Of a stretch of 49,680 bases of DNA, positions 37,343 to 47,700 are shown piece after piece (position 1 is the first letter of the stretch; every line of letters begins with the position of its first letter). The stretch spans positions 1 to 49,680 of the forward strand of contig JARIAS010000015.1 in assembly GCA_029257745.1 (NCBI GenBank), given 5' to 3'. The translations under genes were made by a program, and so were the position numbers. The notes beneath the pieces were generated by a model that was not told the origin of the DNA, ran no database searches, and saw only the letters and a program-made list of their open reading frames with translations. This stretch comes from Candidatus Cryptobacteroides sp. (GTDB lineage Bacteria; Bacteroidota; Bacteroidia; Bacteroidales; UBA932).

Positions 37343-38692
37343 ATGAAGAATTATATAGAAAAACATAAAGAGAGATTTTTTGAGGAGTTATTTTCCTTAC
37401 TTAGGATACCATCTGTAAGTGCAAAAGCAGAGCATAGAGAAGACATAGATAAGTGTGCAAATAGCTTAAAGAATTTGCTACTTGAGGCAGGAGTAGACAG
37501 GGCAGAGATTTATCCGACAGAGGGCAATCCTGTTGTATATGCAGAAAAAATATTAAATCCAGAATATAAGACAATTCTTATATATGGACATTATGATGTA
37601 CAACCTGCTGAGCCTTTTGAACTTTGGAATAATCCACCTTTTGAGCCTGTAATTCATGATGGAGCAATTTGGGCAAGGGGGGCTAATGATGATAAAGGTC
37701 AGCTGTTTATGCACCTTAAAGCCTTTGAATATGTTTTGGCTTCGGGTAAATTAAAACATAATGTCAAGTTTATTTTTGAAGGAGAAGAAGAGGTAGGAAG
37801 CAAGTCTTTAGCACCTTGGGTAAGAGAGCATAAGGACTTATTGGCAGCAGATATAATACTTGTATCTGATACTACTATGATTTCAGAATCTGTGCCATCT
37901 ATAAATTGTGGTATGCGTGGTCTAGCATATCTTGAGTTGAAGGTTACAGGGCCTAATAAGGACTTACATTCAGGACATTATGGTGGGGCAATTGCCAATC
38001 CTATAAATACTCTTTGTGATATGATTTCTTCACTAATAGATAATGATGGTCGTATTACAATACCAAATTTTTATGATAAGGTTGTAGACTTATCTAAGGA
38101 AGATAGGGCTATGTTAGCTAGGGCACCTTTTGACCAAAAAGAATTTAATTCATTTATTGATATAGATGAAGTTAAGGGGGAAAAAGGTTATACTACAATG
38201 GAGAGAGTAGGTATTCGTCCTAGCCTTGATGTTTGTGGTATATGGGGAGGCTATACAGGAGAAGGTGCAAAGACCGTATTACCATCTTATGCCTGTGCTA
38301 AAATCTCTATGAGGTTGGTTCCTAATCAAGTTTCTAAAGAGATAACAGAGTTATTGAAATCTCATTTAGAGAATATAGCTCCAAAATATGTTAAGGTGGA
38401 AGTCAAGGCTTTAGAAGGGGGAAATGGTTTTTTAATTCCAATATCTTCAGATGCTTACAAGGCAGCATCTAGAGCAATGGCAGAGGTCTATGGCATAGAA
38501 CCAGTACCTAGTAGGGGAGGAGGAAGTATACCTGTTTTAGCTGATATGCAAGAAATTTTAGGTATTGATCCATTGCTTATGGGCTTTGGACTAGAGCGTG
38601 ATACAATACATTCACCTAATGAGAGTTATCTTTTAAAGCAACTTTTTGCAGGTATGGAGTCTATTGCAAAATTTTATGAATATTATAAATAG
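37343..38692 (+). CDS. M20 family dipeptidase
   Basis: A 449-residue zinc peptidase of the carnosinase-like M20 branch. Metal ligands are visible: His in IYGHYDVQP (about 83), Asp in WARGANDDKGQ (about 115), the catalytic Glu pair in FEGEEEVGS (about 150), Asp in SDTTM, and His in RDTIHSPNES (about 427). LDVCGIWGGYTGEGAKTVLP is a signature of this branch. No signal peptide, so it is cytoplasmic and splits imported dipeptides, complementing the secreted DPP-IV-like and PtpA enzymes. It begins 4 bases after clpX. Confidence 0.92.
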   Translation: MKNYIEKHKERFFEELFSLLRIPSVSAKAEHREDIDKCANSLKNLLLEAGVDRAEIYPTEGNPVVYAEKILNPEYKTILIYGHYDVQPAEPFELWNNPPFEPVIHDGAIWARGANDDKGQLFMHLKAFEYVLASGKLKHNVKFIFEGEEEVGSKSLAPWVREHKDLLAADIILVSDTTMISESVPSINCGMRGLAYLELKVTGPNKDLHSGHYGGAIANPINTLCDMISSLIDNDGRITIPNFYDKVVDLSKEDRAMLARAPFDQKEFNSFIDIDEVKGEKGYTTMERVGIRPSLDVCGIWGGYTGEGAKTVLPSYACAKISMRLVPNQVSKEITELLKSHLENIAPKYVKVEVKALEGGNGFLIPISSDAYKAASRAMAEVYGIEPVPSRGGGSIPVLADMQEILGIDPLLMGFGLERDTIHSPNESYLLKQLFAGMESIAKFYEYYK

Positions 38693-38697
38693 TCAGT

Positions 38698-39477
38698 ATG
38701 AATATAGATTTTCTTTATAAACAGATTCAGGAAAAGAAAACAATGCTCTGTGTAGGCTTAGATACAGATATTAGTAAGATTCCAGAGCATATATCAATGA
38801 TAGATTTTAATAAGGCTATTATTGATGCAACTGCCCCATATTGTATAGCCTATAAGCCTAATCTTGCTTTTTATGAAGCATATGGGCTAGAAGGTATGAG
38901 ACTATTAGAGCAGACAGTGGATTACATTAGGACTAATTATCCGGAGCAGTTTATAATATCTGATGCAAAGAGGGGAGATATAGGTAATACTGCAAAAATG
39001 TATGCAAAGTCATATTTTGAAACAATGGACTTTGATGCTGTAACACTTGCACCATATATGGGGGAAGATTCCGTGCTTCCTTTCTTAGAGTATAAAGATA
39101 AGTTTGCAATAGTCGTGGCTCTTTCTTCTAATACATCAGCACAAGATTTTCAGTTTATACAAGAAAATGATAAGCCTCTATATCGTAAGGTTATAGAAAA
39201 AATGATGAGTATATCTACTCCTGATAATATGATGTTCGTGATTGGAGCAACAAAGGCAGATATGTTGTCAGATATAAGAACATATTGCCCTGACAATTTT
39301 TTTCTTGTTCCAGGAGTAGGTGCTCAAGGAGCTTCTGACAAAGATGTTATAAAATATGGATTAAACTCTAAGGGAGGGCTTTTAATTAATTCCTCAAGGG
39401 CAATATTATATGCTTCTAATAAACAGGATTTTGCAGAAAAGGCAGCTGAAATAGCAATGAATACAGCTAGATTGTAG
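38698..39477 (+). CDS. pyrF: Orotidine-5'-phosphate decarboxylase (type 2)
   Basis: A 259-residue TIM barrel that makes UMP in the last step of pyrimidine synthesis. The catalytic loop SDAKRGDIGNTA (about 88-99) has the D-x-K-x-x-D arrangement, and LCVGLDTD opens the barrel. LVPGVGAQG and NSSRAI are the phosphate-binding ends. The type 2 branch is favoured by the sequence around YAKSYFETMDFDAVTLAPYMG. It starts 5 bases after the dipeptidase and is likely the same transcript. Confidence 0.95.
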   Translation: MNIDFLYKQIQEKKTMLCVGLDTDISKIPEHISMIDFNKAIIDATAPYCIAYKPNLAFYEAYGLEGMRLLEQTVDYIRTNYPEQFIISDAKRGDIGNTAKMYAKSYFETMDFDAVTLAPYMGEDSVLPFLEYKDKFAIVVALSSNTSAQDFQFIQENDKPLYRKVIEKMMSISTPDNMMFVIGATKADMLSDIRTYCPDNFFLVPGVGAQGASDKDVIKYGLNSKGGLLINSSRAILYASNKQDFAEKAAEIAMNTARL

Positions 39478-39517
39478 CCTAAAATACAGATAATAATTAC
39501 CACATAAATTAATAAAT

Positions 39518-41182
39518 ATGAAAACTGATATTGAAATAGCTAGAGAAACTGTCTTGGAACCTATATCTAATATTGCAGAAAAGTTGAATATAGATGATGA
39601 GGCCCTGCATCCTTATGGAAGATATATTGCTAAGATAGATCCTAAACTTATAAATAAAAAGAAAGATAATTCTAGGCTTATATTAGTATCTGCTATAACA
39701 CCAACAAAAGCAGGTATAGGCAAAACTACTGTGTCTATTGGTTTGGCCTTAGGTTTACAAAGAATAGGTAAAAAGGCAATAGTGGCTCTTAGAGAACCTT
39801 CCTTGGGACCTTGTTTTGGAATGAAGGGCGGGGCAGCAGGAGGAGGTTATGCTCAAGTTTTGCCTATGGACAAGATTAACCTACATTTTACAGGAGATTT
39901 TCACGCTATTACCTCAGCCAATAATATGTTATCAGCTTTGGTAGATAATTATGCCTATCAAAATAGAAATAATGAACAAGGCTTGAGTCGTATTATATGG
40001 CGTAGGGTCTTGGACGTTAATGATAGAAATTTAAGAAGTATAGTATCAGGTCTTGGTGGAACAGCTAATGGCTTAACCACAGAAACTGGTTTTGATATAA
40101 CTGCGGCATCAGAGATAATGGCTATTCTATGTCTATCTAAGGATATAAATGATTTACGTCGCAGGTTAGATAATATATTATTAGGCTATAAAAAGGACTC
40201 TACGCCATTTACAGTTAAAGATTTAGGTGTTGGAGGTGCTTTAACTGTATTACTTAAAGATGCAATGATGCCTAATCTTGTTCAGACAACAGAAGCTAGT
40301 CCTGCAATAATACATGGAGGCCCATTTGCTAATATTGCCCATGGCTGTAATTCCATTATAGCAACTAAGACTGCTTTATCATTAGCAGATTATACTATAA
40401 CAGAGGCAGGCTTTGCAGCAGATTTAGGGGCTGAAAAATTCTATGATATAAAATGTAGAAAGGCTGATTTGCATCCATCATTAACTATATTAGTTGCGAC
40501 AGCACAGGCTTTGAAGATGCACGGAGGTATAGGAGAAAAAGAACTTAAGACTGAGAATATAGATGCTATTACAAAGGGCTTTGCGAATATGGATAAACAT
40601 ATAAAAAATATCAAGTCCTTTGGTCAGACTGTTCTTGTATGTATTAACAAATTCCCAAGTGATACTCAAGCTGAGATAGAGGCTATCAGGGCTCATTGTA
40701 AAGAAATAGCTGTGCCATTTGCTGTAAATACTTCATTTTCAGAGGCAAGTGCGGGAGCAGAGGATTTAGCACGCTTGGTAGTTGATACAATAGATAAAAG
40801 TCCATCAGGGCCTCTTACTTTTGCTTATGACTTAGATGAGGATATAAAGAGTAAGATTGAAGCTGTAAGTACAAAGATATATGGAGCATCATCTGTAAAG
40901 TATTCATCTTTAGCACTTAAGCATATTAAAGAAATAGAAGCAATGGGATATGCAGATTTTCCTATATGTGTAGCTAAAACTCAGTATTCTTTTTCAGATG
41001 ACCCAAAGAGATATGGTGCAGTCAGTGGTTTTAATTTAACTGTCGATGATGTTATTGTAAATGCTGGTGCAGAAATGATTGTAGTCGTAATGGGCAATAT
41101 AATGAGGATGCCTGGTTTGCCAAAAGAACCGTCTGCATTGAAAATAGATATAGTAAATGGTGAGATAGAAGGTTTAAGTTAA
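39518..41182 (+). CDS. fhs: Formate-tetrahydrofolate ligase
   Basis: A 554-residue ATP-dependent enzyme making 10-formyl-THF for purine and fMet synthesis. Matching blocks are [25 protein letters not shown] (split: [13 protein letters not shown] and [10 protein letters not shown]), [17 protein letters not shown] and [14 protein letters not shown]. The P-loop is AGIGKTT within [11 protein letters not shown], while most relatives have AGEGKTT; the lysine and threonines are kept. Length is normal. It lies 40 bases after pyrF and is closed by two terminators. Confidence 0.95.
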   Translation: MKTDIEIARETVLEPISNIAEKLNIDDEALHPYGRYIAKIDPKLINKKKDNSRLILVSAITPTKAGIGKTTVSIGLALGLQRIGKKAIVALREPSLGPCFGMKGGAAGGGYAQVLPMDKINLHFTGDFHAITSANNMLSALVDNYAYQNRNNEQGLSRIIWRRVLDVNDRNLRSIVSGLGGTANGLTTETGFDITAASEIMAILCLSKDINDLRRRLDNILLGYKKDSTPFTVKDLGVGGALTVLLKDAMMPNLVQTTEASPAIIHGGPFANIAHGCNSIIATKTALSLADYTITEAGFAADLGAEKFYDIKCRKADLHPSLTILVATAQALKMHGGIGEKELKTENIDAITKGFANMDKHIKNIKSFGQTVLVCINKFPSDTQAEIEAIRAHCKEIAVPFAVNTSFSEASAGAEDLARLVVDTIDKSPSGPLTFAYDLDEDIKSKIEAVSTKIYGASSVKYSSLALKHIKEIEAMGYADFPICVAKTQYSFSDDPKRYGAVSGFNLTVDDVIVNAGAEMIVVVMGNIMRMPGLPKEPSALKIDIVNGEIEGLS

Positions 41183-41205
41183 TTGCTTATATATTAAATT
41201 ATTAT

Positions 41206-41240
41206 AAAGAGGCATTGGTGAATTTTCCAATGCCTCTTTT
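41206..41240 (+). terminator. Intrinsic terminator after fhs
   Basis: AAAGAGGCATTGG pairs with CCAATGCCTCTTT, a 13-bp stem with an 8-base loop, followed by TTTTG. The A-rich left edge also gives a T-run on the minus strand, so it may act for ptpA as well. Confidence 0.9.
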
Positions 41241-41263
41241 GTTATATGTTATACTTTTATTCT

Positions 41264-41287
41264 TATCTTATGATTAAGATATTTTTT
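41264..41287 (+). terminator. Second, weaker terminator after fhs
   Basis: TATCTTA-TGAT-TAAGATA, a 7-bp perfect stem with a 4-base loop followed by six Ts. It lies 24 bases after the first terminator, giving a tandem stop before the convergent ptpA gene. Confidence 0.55.
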
Positions 41288-41321
41288 ATTGAAGATAGTA
41301 CCAATTTTTATAAAGTACAGT

Positions 41322-43376
41322 TTATTGATTTTTAAGATATTCATCGAAGTATTGGCTCACCTTATTCATCAAGTGTACCCTCCATGCTCCATATACATTA
41401 TGCTCTGATTTTGGATAAGGGAAGTAGTCTAGTTGTACATTATGTTCAATACATTTTTGTACAAAGCTAAGACTATGTTGCCATACAACAGTATTATCTA
41501 TTGCTCCTTGACATATAAGAAGTTTTCCTTTAAGCTTATCAATATTATTCATTAAACTTACTTTTTCAAAGCCTTTAAGATTAGTTTCTAGAGTCTCCAT
41601 ATACCTTTCGCCATACATGACTTCATACCATTTCCAATCTATAACAGGTCCTCCTGCTACCCCCACTTTGAAGGTGTTAGGATAGTTAGTAAGTAGGCTG
41701 ATAGTCATAAAACCTCCATAGCTCCACCCATGTACTCCTATGCGTGATTTGTCTACATAGCTAAGACCTTTTAGCATATTTATACCTTCCATCTGGTCAG
41801 CCATTTCTACTTGTCCACATTGCTTATGAATTGCGTTTTCAAAGTCTCTACCCCTGTTTTCTGTTCCTCTGTTGTCTTGTACATATACTATGTATCCTCT
41901 TTCCGCCATATACATCTCCCACAATCCCATACCTGCAAGCCATGAGTTTTTAACTAATTGAGAATGAGGGCCTCCATATACATATAGTATTACAGGATAA
42001 GTCTTAGTAGAGTCAAACTGTGCAGGGTAGGTCATTCTATAATAGTTGTCGTATTTGCCGTCAGCACTTTTTATTTTGCCAAGAATTACCTTGCAACTTT
42101 CTTTTTCAGCAAGAGGATTAGGTGATGAAATAAGTATCTTTTTAAAATCTTTATTTGTAGCAGATATTACACATATATTAGGTGTATCTATATTGCTATA
42201 ACTGTCTACATAGTACTTGCAATCATTGCTTAAACTGATATTGTGCCATGCTCTTTCCTTAGTAAGTTGTTCTGGCTTTTTAAATTTAATATCTTGTATA
42301 GATAAATCTTTATTTTGTACTTTTATACGGAAGAGATGATTTTCAATAGGTGATATTTCTGCTGAACTATAATATATATATACTCCATCATTACCTATGT
42401 ATTTTACATCTGCATCAACATTAGTAATTCTTCTAATATCCCCTTTAAAATCAATCAAATAGAGGTTCTGATAGCCGCTAATATTTTTACTGGTATATAT
42501 ATAATATGGACTTGATTTTAAAGATGAAAGAGGGTATTGAGGCTCAATAAATTTATCATTATGTTCTTTAAGTAAACAAGTTATGAATTTACCTGTATTG
42601 CTGTCATACATATTTAAATTCATATTCTTCTGTGACCTGTCAAGCACCATTACAAAGATATACTTATCATCAGAGGACCAACTTATGTTGCTCAAGTATC
42701 TTTCTTTACTAAAGTCATTAATATCCAAATAGATAGTCTTGCCTGTATCCGTATTGTATACGCCTAAGCTTATCTGTTCTGAAGCCATGCCATTCATAGG
42801 ATATTTTATGCTTTTAAGGCTTCCTGTTCTTGTGCTTATGTCTAGCAGAGGAAAGCTTGTAACATTGCTTTCGTCTTTCTTATAAAAGGCTAGTTTCCTT
42901 CCATTATTAGACCAAAAGCTTCCCGTGCTAATTCCAAATTCATTTCTACTCACGCTTTGTCCATAGCTAATATTAGGGTCATCGCTTTGAGCAACAATTT
43001 GCTTTTCTGAGTTTTGACCTATGATATATAGATTATTATCTAAGCAGAATGCTGTAAAAGCAGGTCCGTTATTTATAAACTTGGCCTCTTTTTCTATGTT
43101 AATATTGTCAGAAGTATTCCTATTATAAGCTCTGAAGATTAGCTCCTTCGTGTCAAAACATCTGTAAGACATATCCTTGTAGCTGTAATATATATAATTG
43201 TTGTCCTTCCAATAACCATATATTCTTTTAGGATACATGTTTGGATTATTGACAGCATCTTCCATACTTAATTTTTCCCCATTATGTGCGGGAGAAATGC
43301 CTATAATATGACTTTGTGCATGAGATGTTACCATAGCAGATACTAGGCTTAGTGTTAGTAATATTCTTTTTATCAT
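41322..43376 (-). CDS. ptpA: Prolyl tripeptidyl peptidase (S9B)
   Basis: A 684-residue secreted exopeptidase that releases N-terminal tripeptides with proline third. Signal peptide MIKRILLTLSLVSAMVTSHA is followed by a beta-propeller and a hydrolase domain. The triad is Ser552 in HGWSYGG, Asp627 in QGAIDNTVVW and His659 in SEHNVYG. Spacings of 75 and 32 residues are identical to P. gingivalis PtpA (603, 678, 710, from memory). Glu146 in SRNEFGIS corresponds to its substrate-anchoring Glu205. Long blocks such as VKVGVAGGPVIDW-like FKVGVAGGPVIDWKWYE and MYGERYMET also match PtpA. It is 11 bases downstream of the CE2-like esterase on the same strand, so the two form an operon. Periplasmic or surface location. 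Confidence 0.92.
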   Translation of the reverse strand: MIKRILLTLSLVSAMVTSHAQSHIIGISPAHNGEKLSMEDAVNNPNMYPKRIYGYWKDNNYIYYSYKDMSYRCFDTKELIFRAYNRNTSDNINIEKEAKFINNGPAFTAFCLDNNLYIIGQNSEKQIVAQSDDPNISYGQSVSRNEFGISTGSFWSNNGRKLAFYKKDESNVTSFPLLDISTRTGSLKSIKYPMNGMASEQISLGVYNTDTGKTIYLDINDFSKERYLSNISWSSDDKYIFVMVLDRSQKNMNLNMYDSNTGKFITCLLKEHNDKFIEPQYPLSSLKSSPYYIYTSKNISGYQNLYLIDFKGDIRRITNVDADVKYIGNDGVYIYYSSAEISPIENHLFRIKVQNKDLSIQDIKFKKPEQLTKERAWHNISLSNDCKYYVDSYSNIDTPNICVISATNKDFKKILISSPNPLAEKESCKVILGKIKSADGKYDNYYRMTYPAQFDSTKTYPVILYVYGGPHSQLVKNSWLAGMGLWEMYMAERGYIVYVQDNRGTENRGRDFENAIHKQCGQVEMADQMEGINMLKGLSYVDKSRIGVHGWSYGGFMTISLLTNYPNTFKVGVAGGPVIDWKWYEVMYGERYMETLETNLKGFEKVSLMNNIDKLKGKLLICQGAIDNTVVWQHSLSFVQKCIEHNVQLDYFPYPKSEHNVYGAWRVHLMNKVSQYFDEYLKNQ

Positions 43377-43387
43377 AATTATATAGT

Positions 43388-44443
43388 TTAAATCTTAAAG
43401 TTCAATTCCCAATTACATATGCTGGATATGTATGGCATAATAGCAAGTGCTAGTTTTTTATGTCCTTTATAATTGGGGTGAGAGACCTCTCCTAATTCCC
43501 CTTTCTTTGCTAGAATATATTTACTTATGCTCATATATGCAACATTTTGTAAGTCACTCTCTCTGAGGCTTCTTTGTATATATTCAGAGATCATTGGGTT
43601 GTATGCACCTGCAATACATAAAATAGGGTGAGAGTCCCCATAGTTGCTTTTTACTTGTTTTAGAAGTCTAAGATATTTTTTGCTAAAACTTTCAATTATA
43701 GGTTGTTTAAATGCAGAGAAGTCATTTGTTCCAAGATATATAATGCTTATATCTGGCTTTTTGCTTAATGAATTAGCATTCCAAAGTATATCCTTGTCCT
43801 CGTCTAGACTTCTTTTATACCTGTCAGGCATATATACTCCTTTGCATATGTCATTGTAATTTCTTGTTACTCCCATTCCTGAATGTGCTATTAAAATATA
43901 GTCAGCATTAAAATGATGAGCTATAAGTGCAGCATAAGATAGATTGCAGTTTTGATGTGCAGGGTTATAGCCCATAAAAGGATTATCGCTTTCCGTTCCA
44001 AAACCACAGGTATATGAATCACCTATATACTCTATAAGCCTATTTTTAGAGGAAGGTGCATCTAAAAATTCTCCATCAGTATGAAATGATTTAAAAGTAG
44101 TAGTACCTTGATCTCCTTCAGTTCTCTTTTGAATAATAATCTTGTGGCTCAAGTTATTAGTATCTATATCTTCATATAGATTTATAAGTTCTTCATTACT
44201 AATAGTTATAACCTTATCTGCAGGCTCTGACATTTCTTTATCTATCCATATGTTAAAGTAATTTTTCTTAGTGTCACTAGCACTAAGATTTAAGTAGTTA
44301 CCTTTAAATTTGACACATACATATACGCCTGACCATGAGAAGCTAATATGATTATTTGTATTCACTATACGTCCAATGTATGTTATTTTGTTACTATTGG
44401 CATATATTGAGCTTTCCTTATAATTTGTATTAATTGATGACAT
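43388..44443 (-). CDS. CE2-like SGNH/GDSL carbohydrate esterase without signal peptide
   Basis: A 351-residue two-domain protein: an N-terminal beta-sandwich (about 20-125; FSWSGVYVCVKFKGNYL) and an SGNH hydrolase (about 135-351) as in carbohydrate esterase family 2. The nucleophile is Ser143 in IGDSYTCGFGTE, the oxyanion residue Asn240 is in LGTNDFSAF, and the base His322 is in EVSHPNYKGH. The usual Asp before the His is absent, as in CE2 dyads. CE2 enzymes remove O-acetyl groups from sugars and are normally exported, but this frame has no signal peptide and cannot be extended: an in-frame stop lies 10 codons upstream of the ATG. It is first in an operon with the secreted PtpA. Substrate unknown. 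Confidence 0.82.
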   Translation of the reverse strand: MSSINTNYKESSIYANSNKITYIGRIVNTNNHISFSWSGVYVCVKFKGNYLNLSASDTKKNYFNIWIDKEMSEPADKVITISNEELINLYEDIDTNNLSHKIIIQKRTEGDQGTTTFKSFHTDGEFLDAPSSKNRLIEYIGDSYTCGFGTESDNPFMGYNPAHQNCNLSYAALIAHHFNADYILIAHSGMGVTRNYNDICKGVYMPDRYKRSLDEDKDILWNANSLSKKPDISIIYLGTNDFSAFKQPIIESFSKKYLRLLKQVKSNYGDSHPILCIAGAYNPMISEYIQRSLRESDLQNVAYMSISKYILAKKGELGEVSHPNYKGHKKLALAIMPYISSICNWELNFKI

Positions 44444-44770
44444 AGTATAAATTATATTGGCTGAATTTTCTTACAACAAGCCGTTAATTATTTATGTTTA
44501 TTGCAAATATAAGTAGAAATAGCTAATTTTTATTAAAAATTACTTGTAAATCAAAATCAAATTTCTTATTATTGCAATGGTTTAGTTAGTAAGAATCATA
44601 ATGTATTCTTGACAATAAAATAACTTTTTGCAACTTATTCGTTCTACTACTATTATTCGCACTTATGATTTGGTGTCCGAATACTTTCAATTTGTTATTT
44701 TTTCTTAACAAGATATATTAAACAACAATATATTTATTACTATTTATTAACAATAATTAAGCAAGTTTCT
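44444..44770. other. 327-base divergent regulatory gap between the esterase/ptpA operon and susC
   Basis: No gene or convincing open frame. The left part holds the esterase promoter. On the plus side no perfect TAnnTTTG box is seen before susC; the nearest is TATATTTA at 44729-44736 without a -33 element. AAGAAT/ATTCTT at 44591-44610 is a weak inverted repeat. The length and lack of a housekeeping box are compatible with an activator-dependent or alternative-sigma promoter for susC. Confidence 0.5.
44504..44511 (-). promoter_or_regulatory. -7 promoter element of the CE2-like/ptpA operon
   Basis: TATATTTG on the minus strand, a perfect TAnnTTTG, about 60 bases before the ATG at 44443. No TTTG at the -33 distance. 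Confidence 0.5.
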
Positions 44771-47700
44771 ATGAGAAAAAACTTATTGCTATTAGTCTCA
44801 TTGCTTTTCGTTAGCGTGGGAACATTGCTGGGTCAAGAACTTAAAGAAGTTACGGGCGTAGTTATCTCTAAAGAGGATAATTTGCCTATTATTAGTGCTT
44901 CGGTTTTTGTTAAAGGCACAAAAGTCGGTACTGTTACTGACGAAAAAGGTAACTTTAAATTGACAAATCTACCTTCAAATGCTAAATTTCTTATCGTTTC
45001 ATACATTGGTATGAAAGATGAAGAAGTTGCCATTAAGTCTGGAAAGATGAGGATTGTTCTAGGTCCGGACTCTGAAAAACTTAATGAAGTTGTCGTTACT
45101 GGTATGTCTCAGACCGATAAGAGATTATTTACAGGAGCGACTGATCAGTTAAAGGCAGATAAGGTAAAAATAGATGGTATGGCTGATATTAGTCGTGGAC
45201 TTGAAGGCCGTGCTGCCGGTGTATCTATACAGAATGTTTCTGGTACTTTCGGTACAGCTCCTAAAATTAGGGTGCGTGGTGCTACATCAATCTATGGTAG
45301 CAGTAAACCACTTTGGGTTGTAGATGGTGTTATACAGGATAATGTCGTAGATGTTGGTGCAGATGCTTTGTCTTCTGGAGATGCTCTAACATTGGTTAGT
45401 TCTGCAATAGCCGGTTTGAACCCTGATGATATTGAAAGTTTTCAAATATTAAAGGATGGTTCTGCAACATCTATCTATGGTGCAAAAGCTATGGCAGGTG
45501 TGATTGTTATTACTACTAAAAAAGGTAAGAAGGGTGTAAGCAGTATAAATTATACAGGAGAGTATACTTACAGATTGATACCATCTTATAATACCTTTAA
45601 CATTATGAATTCGCAGGATCAAATGCGTATTTATCAAGAGTTAGAGGAAAAGGGTTGGTTAAATTATGCTACTGTATATAGGGCTCCAACTAGTGGCGTA
45701 TATGGTAAAATGTTCCAACTTACACGTCAGTATGATCCTATTACAAAGCAGTTCGCATTGGAGAATACCCCTGAGGCTCGTGCAAGATATTTAAGAGAGG
45801 CAGAGATGAGGAATACAGATTGGTTCCAAGAACTTTTCAATCACTCTGTTATGATGAATCATTCGGTAAGCATGTCAACAGGTAGTGATAAATCTACATC
45901 TTATATATCATTATCAATGATGAATGACCCGGGTTGGATGCGTCAGAGTAAAGTTTCTCGTTATACAGCTAATCTTAATAACACATATAACTTTACAAAG
46001 TCTTTCTCGTTTACAGGCTTGGCTAATGTGGCTTATCGTACACAAACTGCCCCAGGAACAGTAGGACAACAAAGCGATGCCGTTGGTGGTTCAGTATCAC
46101 GTAATTTTGATATTAATCCATATTCTTACGCTTTAAATACATCTCGTACATTGGATCCTAATGAATATTACACTAGGAATTTTGCACCATTCAATATTAA
46201 GCATGAGTTGAATAATAACTATATAGAATTGGATGTTGTAGATTTGAAATTCCAAGGAGAATTAAAGTGGAGACATAAATCTGGACTTCAATTAAGTGCA
46301 TTGGGTGCAGTAAAATATAGTTCTGTATCTCAACGTCATATGATAAAGGACTTTTCTAATCAGGCTTTAGCATTCAGAGCTATGGGTGATGCTACTATTA
46401 TTCAACGTAATAGTTGGCTTTATACTGACCCTGATAAGCCAAATGAGTTGCCTCAGACAGTGCTTCCTAAGGGCGGTTTTTATAATACATCTCACTATTC
46501 ATTAAATAGTTATGATTTTAGAACAACTGCTACATACAATAAGAGTTTCTTAGATACTCATATTGTAAACTTATTTGGAGGAATGGAGATTAATCAACAA
46601 GATAGGTCTAGTGATGGTTTTGATGGTGTAGGTATGCAGTATGATAATGGAGAACTTCCATTTGTAAATTACTTTTATTTTAAGCAATTAGTGGAGAAAA
46701 ACTCAAATTATTATGGTTTAAGTCATAGTAATAGTCGTCAGGTAGCATTCTTTGGAACAGGTACATATTCTTATAAGGGACGTTACACATTTACAGGTAC
46801 TGTGCGTTATGAGGGTACAAACCGTTTGGGTAAATCTCGTACTGCAAGATGGTTGCCTACATGGAATATAGCAACGGCTTGGAATATGCATGAGGAGTCA
46901 TGGTTCCATAAATTACAACCTGCTCTTTCTCATTTGTCATTAAAAGCGTCCTACTCTCTAACAGCAGATGCAGGTCCAAGTTCAGTTGCAAACTCTACTG
47001 TGATAATATCTTCTTTCAACCCTTGGAGACCTCAGGCTTCTGTTAAAGAATCTGGTTTGATAATTGATGATTTGGAAAATTCAGATCTTACTTATGAGAA
47101 AAAGCATGAGCTTAATTTAGGTATAGATTTAGGTTTATTGGATAATAGAGTTAATTTTACTGCTGACTGGTATAAGAGAAATAACTTTGACCTTATAGGC
47201 TGGATTACAACTCAGGGTGCAGGTGGTCAGGTTAATAGACTTGGAAACGTAGCCTCTATGCAGTCATCAGGTTTGGAGTTTACCTTATCAACTAAGAATG
47301 TGAAAACAAAAGACTTCTCTTGGACAACAGACTTTATATTTGGATATAGCCAAACTAAAATTACTAAGCTTAAGACAAGAAATCATTTGTTTGGTCTAAT
47401 TAGAGGTGGAGGATTTGCATTGGAAGGTTACCCTCATAGAAGTTTGTTCTCTATACCATTTAAGGGCTTAAACGATAGAGGTTTACCGACATTTGAGATG
47501 GTTGATGAAGCAGGAAATCATATAGATGTAAATAATACTAATTATTCTGATATTAATTTTCAGCAGTTAGAGCATCTAGATTATTTAAAATATGAAGGCC
47601 CTGCAGATCCTACTATTAATGGTAGCTTTGGTAATATATTTACATATAAGAATTGGAAATTAAATGTATTTATTACTTATTCAGCAGGTAATGTTCTTCG

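Noticed and set aside
38698..41182. pyrF and fhs as part of an accessory island
   Set aside because: Ordinary housekeeping genes with base composition like their neighbours and no mobile-element borders.
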